Source of the DNA: JBGPEQ01 sp035518775
GTDB lineage: Bacteria > Pseudomonadota > Alphaproteobacteria > Dongiales > Dongiaceae
Reading direction: 5' to 3'
Assembly: GCA_035518775.1 (NCBI GenBank)
Contig: DATIXH010000104.1
Coordinates: 1 to 18,088 of the forward strand
Length of the DNA: 18,088 bases
The translations under genes and the position numbers were made by a program. Of this stretch, positions 14,490-18,088 are shown in pieces (positions within the stretch are counted from its first letter, which is position 1; the number at the start of each line of letters is the position of its first letter). The notes beneath the pieces were generated by a model that was given only the letters and a program-made list of their open reading frames with translations, was not told the origin of the DNA and made no database searches.

Positions 14490-15650
14490 ATGCAGTATGA
14501 CGTCGCCGCAGCGCCCGGCCGCCTGATCGAGGCGCGCCGCCGGCCGGAGTTCACGAGCTGGGCCGACCGCGTGGCGCCGGCGGCGTTCATCATGCCGGCG
14601 GTGCTGACCATCCTGGCGCTGTCGATCTTCCCGCTCATCGTCTCGGTCTATCTGTCGCTGGCGCGGATCAAGTTCGAGAAGGGCGGGGTCACCGTCACCT
14701 TCATCGGCCTCCTGAACTACAAGAAGCTGCTGTTCGGCTCGCAGCAGTTCCACCTGATCGGCACGCTCATGCCGATCACGCCGCTGGGTTGGGTCTTCCA
14801 GGCAATCGTGGCCGGGTTACTGATCCTGTGGCTGGTCACGGCCGTGCGCCGCGGCGCAGGGGTGCTCGGCCTCGTCGGACGGCTGCTGGTGGCGGTTGCC
14901 GCGATAGCGCTGGCGCTGCTGTTCACGTCCGCGGGGGCGGAGGGCGGGCAGCTCGGGACGATCGGCGTGACCCTGACCTACGTCGTCATCGGCGTGTGCG
15001 TGCAGTACGGACTCGGGCTCGCGCTGGCGATGCTGTGCGTGCAGAACCTGCGCGGGCGCGGGTTCTTCCGGGTGGTGTTCTTCCTGCCGATGATGATCAC
15101 GCCGGTCGGCGTGGCCTACACCTTCCGCATGCTGACCGACACGACCAAGGGGCCGTTCTCGCCGATCTGGCAGGGCCTCGGTCTCAGCGACTTCGCCTGG
15201 GCGGCCACCGCCTGGGGCGCGCGCGTGGCCGTGATGATCGGCGATGCCTGGCAGTGGACGCCATTCATGTTCATCGTGCTGCTGGCGGCGATCGAGGGTC
15301 AGCCGCGCGAGCAGGTCGAGGCGGCGCATGTCGACGGCGCCAACCACTGGCAGATCTTCCGCTTCATCACCTGGCCGGCGATCATGCCGGTGACGATCAC
15401 GCTGATCCTCATCCGCGTCATCGAGGCCTTCAAGATCGTCGACCTGCCGAACGTGCTGACCAACGGCGGCCCGGGCATCGCCTCGGAGTCGATGACCCTG
15501 CACGCCTATTCGACCTGGCGGGCGCTCGACATCGGGGGCTCGGCGGCGATCGCCTACATGCTGCTGTTCATCGTGACGTTCTTCTGCACCGCGTTCGTGA
15601 ACCTCGTGCGCACGCGACCGCCGGCGAGGGCAGCGGGGGCGCAGCGATGA
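14490..15650 (+). CDS. ABC importer permease 1 (MalF-like) with an inserted helix pair
   Basis: A 386-residue inner-membrane permease of the binding-protein-dependent family. The EAA loop that contacts the ATPase is at 277-296 (VEAAHVDGANHWQIFRFITWP). The first helix is at about 32-55, and the conserved core starts near 155 (TIGVTLTYVVIGVCVQYGLGLALAML). Between them, about residues 91-155 hold an extra stretch with two hydrophobic segments (100-120 and 127-147) joined by a short basic loop VRRGAG; ordinary members are near 300 residues and lack it. ATG at 14490 is taken as start; a GTG at 14484 is possible, and the Shine-Dalgarno is poor. The stop overlaps the next gene by four bases (ATGA), indicating translational coupling. 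Confidence 0.88.
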   Translation: MQYDVAAAPGRLIEARRRPEFTSWADRVAPAAFIMPAVLTILALSIFPLIVSVYLSLARIKFEKGGVTVTFIGLLNYKKLLFGSQQFHLIGTLMPITPLGWVFQAIVAGLLILWLVTAVRRGAGVLGLVGRLLVAVAAIALALLFTSAGAEGGQLGTIGVTLTYVVIGVCVQYGLGLALAMLCVQNLRGRGFFRVVFFLPMMITPVGVAYTFRMLTDTTKGPFSPIWQGLGLSDFAWAATAWGARVAVMIGDAWQWTPFMFIVLLAAIEGQPREQVEAAHVDGANHWQIFRFITWPAIMPVTITLILIRVIEAFKIVDLPNVLTNGGPGIASESMTLHAYSTWRALDIGGSAAIAYMLLFIVTFFCTAFVNLVRTRPPARAAGAQR

Positions 15651-16678
15651 GGGCGCGGCGCCCGCAGATGCGCGGCATCAACGATCCCGGTCCGGCCTGG
15701 GCGGCGCTGTCCTATGCCGTGCTGGGCTTCTGGGCGTTCGTGGTGCTGTTCCCGCTCTACTGGCTGGCCATCACCTCGGTGAAGCTGCCGATCCAGGTGA
15801 ACGACGGGCCGGACTATCTGCCGTTCGTCGACTTCGATCCGTCGCTGCACGCCTGGCGCTACATCTTCGTCGACCTCTTCGTCGACACCGCGCGTCCCTA
15901 CCTGAACACGGTGGTGGTGGCGCTCTGCAGCTCGGTGGTGGCGCTGATCTTCGGCAGCATGGCGGCCTACGGGCTCTCGCGCCTGTCCTACCGGCCGCGG
16001 CTCTCGACCATCGCGAGCTTCATCGCCGGCGTGGCGGTCGCGATCGTCGGCGTCGTGCGGCTCGGCGTACCCTGGCAGGTCGGGCTGGCGATCGGGCTGG
16101 CGGTGTCCGTGCTGCTGGCGCTGGCGCTGCGGCGGCGGTTCACGCGCGCGCTGAAGAACCAGGACATCGCGTTCTGGCTGATCTCGCAGCGCATGCTGCC
16201 GCCGGTCGCGGTGGTGCTGCCGATCTACGTGCTGTTCCAGCAGGTGGGACTGCTGGACACCCGCTTCGCGCTCGCGGTCACCTACATCGCGGCCAACATC
16301 CCCATCGTGGTGTGGCTGATGCGCGACTTCTTCGACAGCATCCCGCTCGAGCTCGAGGAGGCGGCGGTGGTGGACGGCTGCTCGCGCTACCGGATCTTCT
16401 GGTCGATCGTGCTGCCGCTCTCCAAGCCCGGTCTCGCCTCGACCTTCATCCTCGTGCTGATCATGGCCTGGAACGAGTACCTGTTCGCGCTCTTCCTCTC
16501 GAGCGCCAACGCGCAGACCCTGCCGCTCACGGTGGCGGCGCAGAACGCCACGCGCGGGCCGCAGTGGTGGTACATGTCCGTGCTGATCATCATCATGATC
16601 CTGCCGGTCTCGGCGCTGGCGCTGCTGCTGGCGCGCTACATCACGCGCGGACTGCTCATCGGGGCGGTGAAGGGCTGA
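15647..16678 (+). CDS. ABC importer permease 2 (MalG-like) with an inserted helix pair
   Basis: A 343-residue inner-membrane permease, partner of the preceding one. The EAA loop is at 237-261 (LEEAAVVDGCSRYRIFWSIVLPL). Landmarks of the second permease class: FPLYWLAITSVK at 35-46, LNTVVVALCSSVVALIFGSMAAYGLSRL at 86-113, and QRMLPPVAVVLPIYVLFQQVGLLDT at 181-205. Between the last two, about residues 116-170 insert two hydrophobic segments (119-137 and 143-161) followed by a basic stretch LRRRFTRALK; typical members have only a short cytoplasmic link there and are near 280 residues. The start ATG at 15647 overlaps the previous stop, with GGGGG upstream. No ATPase gene follows; the operon ends and parS sites begin 19 bp later. 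Confidence 0.88.
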   Translation: MRARRPQMRGINDPGPAWAALSYAVLGFWAFVVLFPLYWLAITSVKLPIQVNDGPDYLPFVDFDPSLHAWRYIFVDLFVDTARPYLNTVVVALCSSVVALIFGSMAAYGLSRLSYRPRLSTIASFIAGVAVAIVGVVRLGVPWQVGLAIGLAVSVLLALALRRRFTRALKNQDIAFWLISQRMLPPVAVVLPIYVLFQQVGLLDTRFALAVTYIAANIPIVVWLMRDFFDSIPLELEEAAVVDGCSRYRIFWSIVLPLSKPGLASTFILVLIMAWNEYLFALFLSSANAQTLPLTVAAQNATRGPQWWYMSVLIIIMILPVSALALLLARYITRGLLIGAVKG

Positions 16679-16693
16679 GCGTCTTTACGCAAG

Positions 16694-16715
16694 CGATGTT
16701 TCACGTGAAACATCG
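16694..16715. other. parS: parS centromere site 1 (ParB/Spo0J binding)
   Basis: TGTTTCACGTGAAACA at 16697-16712 is an exact match to the bacterial parS consensus. The palindrome continues to 22 perfect bp (16694-16715, adding CGA on the left and TCG on the right). ParB loads at such sites as a CTP-dependent clamp and ParA moves the nucleoprotein complex to segregate the origin region. The chance of this 16-mer appearing by accident in a GC-rich window is negligible, and it occurs twice. Confidence 0.9.
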
Positions 16716-16743
16716 GATGGGAGGACAGTCCTTTTACGCAAAA

Positions 16744-16761
16744 ATGTTTCACGTGAAACAT
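16744..16761. other. parS: parS centromere site 2 (ParB/Spo0J binding)
   Basis: A second exact TGTTTCACGTGAAACA at 16745-16760, 18-bp perfect palindrome, 48 bp from the first. The two sites share flanks: TTTACGCAA on the left (16684 and 16733) and CATCGGA on the right, so about 35 bp was duplicated with one small length change. Closely spaced parS pairs are typical of origin-proximal clusters. Confidence 0.9.
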
Positions 16762-16986
16762 CGGACGAAAAAGCCGGAACTATGCGATTCTGCAAAACGA
16801 CCCCATGGATCAAAAAATCGGCCAGCGTTTTCAAAGAGATGACGTTGACCAGTTTCGGTCCGTTTCGGGCCGGACTCCGCCGTTTCCGGACGAAAACCCG
16901 GGTTTGCGGCCCGATAAAGATCGCAATTGTCGGGCCGGCGCGCGTCGGGTGAAATGGGCCGCAAAGAACGCCCGGGGGAGGGGAGC

Positions 16987-17883
16987 ATGCCGAAGAAGCG
17001 CAAGGCCGACACGCGCAAGGTCAGGATCGGCCGCCACAAGGTCGTCACCTACAGCTACGGCGAGAGCGACGAGGTGCTGTTCCTGCTGAACGGCGGGCCG
17101 GGGATCCCCTGCGACTACCTGCGCGACCCGCTGCTGCCGCTGGTGGAGGCCGGCTATCGCGTGGTCACCTACGACCAGCTGGGGACCGGCGAGTCCGACA
17201 GGCCGAAGGACAAGTCGCTGTGGACCATCGGCAGGTATGTGGAGGAGGTCGAGACGGTGCGTCAGTCGCTCGGCCTCGGCCGCATCCACCTGCTCGGGCA
17301 CAGCTGGGGCGGCTGGCTCAGCATCGAGTACTCGCTCAAGTACCAGAAGGCGCTGAAGTCGCTGGTGCTCTCCAACACCTGCGGGGACATGCCGCACCTG
17401 ATCGGCGAGCTGGAGCGCCACCGCGCCGCGCTCGGGCCGGAGACGGTGGCGATGATGCAGCGCTTCGAGGCCGAGGGGAACTACGACCATCCGGCCTACA
17501 AGGCGGCCATCACCATCCTCAACTACCGGCACGTGTTCCGGAACGACGACTGGCCGAAGGTGGCGGTTGACGCCTTCAAGAAGATCAACATGGACATCTA
17601 CGGCACCATGCAGGGGCCGAACGAGTTCCTCTATGTCGGCAACCTCAAGGACTGGAACCGGATTCCCAACATGCACGAGATCGGGGTGCCGACCTTGGTG
17701 CTGTGCGGGCAGTATGACGAGCTGACGGCGGCCTGCGCGCTGCGCATGCACAACGCGCTGCCGGATTCGGAGATCACGGTGTTCCCGAACGCCTCGCACA
17801 TGGCGATGTACGAGGTGCCGGAGGCGTATCTGGGACGGGTGAGGAAGTTTCTGGACAAGCAGAGACGGAAGAAGGGGAAGTAG
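16987..17883 (+). CDS. Alpha/beta hydrolase, proline iminopeptidase-like (peptidase family S33)
   Basis: A 298-residue cytosolic alpha/beta hydrolase. Proline iminopeptidase family traits: oxyanion motif LLNGGPGIPCDYL at 33-45, VVTYDQLGTGESDRP at 59-73, nucleophile elbow GHSWGG with Ser106, acid Asp244 in LCGQYDELT, and His271 in NASHMAMYE. All triad residues are present. Members cleave N-terminal proline from peptides or hydrolyse amino acid amides and esters; the true substrate is open. A strong Shine-Dalgarno (GGGGGAGGGG) precedes the ATG. It is 308 bp after the importer, across the parS pair, so it is probably a separate transcript, though its position suggests it could process the imported compound. 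Its TAG stop is followed directly by a 41-bp inverted repeat. Confidence 0.88.
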   Translation: MPKKRKADTRKVRIGRHKVVTYSYGESDEVLFLLNGGPGIPCDYLRDPLLPLVEAGYRVVTYDQLGTGESDRPKDKSLWTIGRYVEEVETVRQSLGLGRIHLLGHSWGGWLSIEYSLKYQKALKSLVLSNTCGDMPHLIGELERHRAALGPETVAMMQRFEAEGNYDHPAYKAAITILNYRHVFRNDDWPKVAVDAFKKINMDIYGTMQGPNEFLYVGNLKDWNRIPNMHEIGVPTLVLCGQYDELTAACALRMHNALPDSEITVFPNASHMAMYEVPEAYLGRVRKFLDKQRRKKGK

Positions 17884-18042
17884 GATTCCCCTCCCCTTGC
17901 GGGAGGGGATTAAAGGGGAGGGGTGTGCGCGCGGCAGCGCGGCAAGAATCGGATTTTGCGGCGCTCCGAATGGAAGATCCATATGCGCCTGTCGGCGCGA
18001 GACCCCTCCCCTTTAATCCCCTCCCGCAAGGGGAGGGGAATC
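17884..18042. repeat. Perfect 41-bp inverted repeat flanking 77 bp
   Basis: Arms 17884-17924 and 18002-18042 are exact reverse complements. Each arm itself contains a folding half-site, CCCCTCCCCTTGCGGGAGGGG-like, ending in ATTAAAGGGG. The element begins on the base after the hydrolase stop codon. It may be a MITE-like or REP-like dispersed element; in the transcript it would act as a strong 3' structure or terminator. The 77-bp centre has no reading frame. The remaining 46 bp to the window end show nothing recognisable. Confidence 0.9.
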
Positions 18043-18088
18043 GCGAGCGATAGCGCGGCGTTTCAACGATAAATCGAACGGGAGGTTT

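Larger units (their letters stand above)
16679..16986. other. 308-bp intergenic region with twin parS sites
   Basis: Apart from the two parS sites at its left end, the region has no convincing gene. It is noticeably more AT-rich than its surroundings between 16730 and 16850, with several A-runs. An open frame from 16805 runs out of frame into the hydrolase gene and has no Shine-Dalgarno or recognisable product. The palindrome AACCCGGGTT occurs near 16904. No promoter for the hydrolase was identified with confidence. Confidence 0.6.

Noticed and set aside
14789..15646. Long 5' extension of the permease 2 frame
   Set aside because: It is the +2 shadow of permease 1; the coupled ATGA at 15647-15650 is the obvious start.
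16805..17089. Small open frame beginning between parS and the hydrolase
   Set aside because: No Shine-Dalgarno, no recognisable product, and most of it is out of frame within the hydrolase gene.

Overview
The window looks like a chromosomal segment of a high-GC (roughly two-thirds G+C by eye) alphaproteobacterium, most likely of the Rhodospirillales type. The evidence is a rluD-rpoH pair with an alphaproteobacterial-looking RpoH (QKKLFFNLR box), a small DUF6476-like membrane protein beside rluD, a choline-sulfatase of the BetC type, and scattered palindromic repeats. This is inferred from gene content; no phylogeny was run.

Layout. 1-1193 (-): 5' part of a choline-sulfatase gene, cut by the window edge. 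1221-1289: REP-like 26-bp inverted repeat. 1298-1936 (-): PaiB-type FMN-binding regulator. 2119-2517 (+): small secreted LprI/DUF1311-like protein behind a good sigma-70 promoter. 2518-3343: 826 bp with no credible gene but many signals: a tandem 19-bp repeat, a near-consensus promoter (TTGATT-17-TATAAT) with no gene in front of it, several inverted repeats and five copies of a 26-bp direct repeat. 3344-6948 (+): purA, a class I glutamine amidotransferase and a TTC38-like TPR protein. 7858-6968 (-) and 8962-7982 (-): rpoH and rluD, convergent with the TPR gene. 8984-11277 (+): a small membrane protein, an unrecognised secreted protein and a low-specificity threonine aldolase. 12776-11365 (-): a GntR/FCD regulator followed by a flavin reductase-like gene. 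12938-16678 (+), divergent from the regulator: an ABC importer operon (binding protein, two permeases, no ATPase). 16679-16986: an intergenic region holding two perfect parS centromere sites. 16987-17883 (+): an S33-family alpha/beta hydrolase, ended by a perfect 41-bp inverted repeat.

How the parts work together. The GntR regulator probably controls the divergent importer: a TTGACA promoter for the importer overlaps an AT-rich dyad in the 161-bp shared region. The flavin reductase (in the regulator's transcript) and the hydrolase downstream may act on the imported compound, but the substrate cannot be read from the sequence. rluD and rpoH are housekeeping and stress genes; purA is purine biosynthesis.

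Most notable: (1) the twin parS sites, which suggest a ParB-binding centromere locus and probably proximity to the replication origin; (2) the orphan promoter and repeat field at 2546-3254; (3) extra pairs of hydrophobic helices inserted in both importer permeases.
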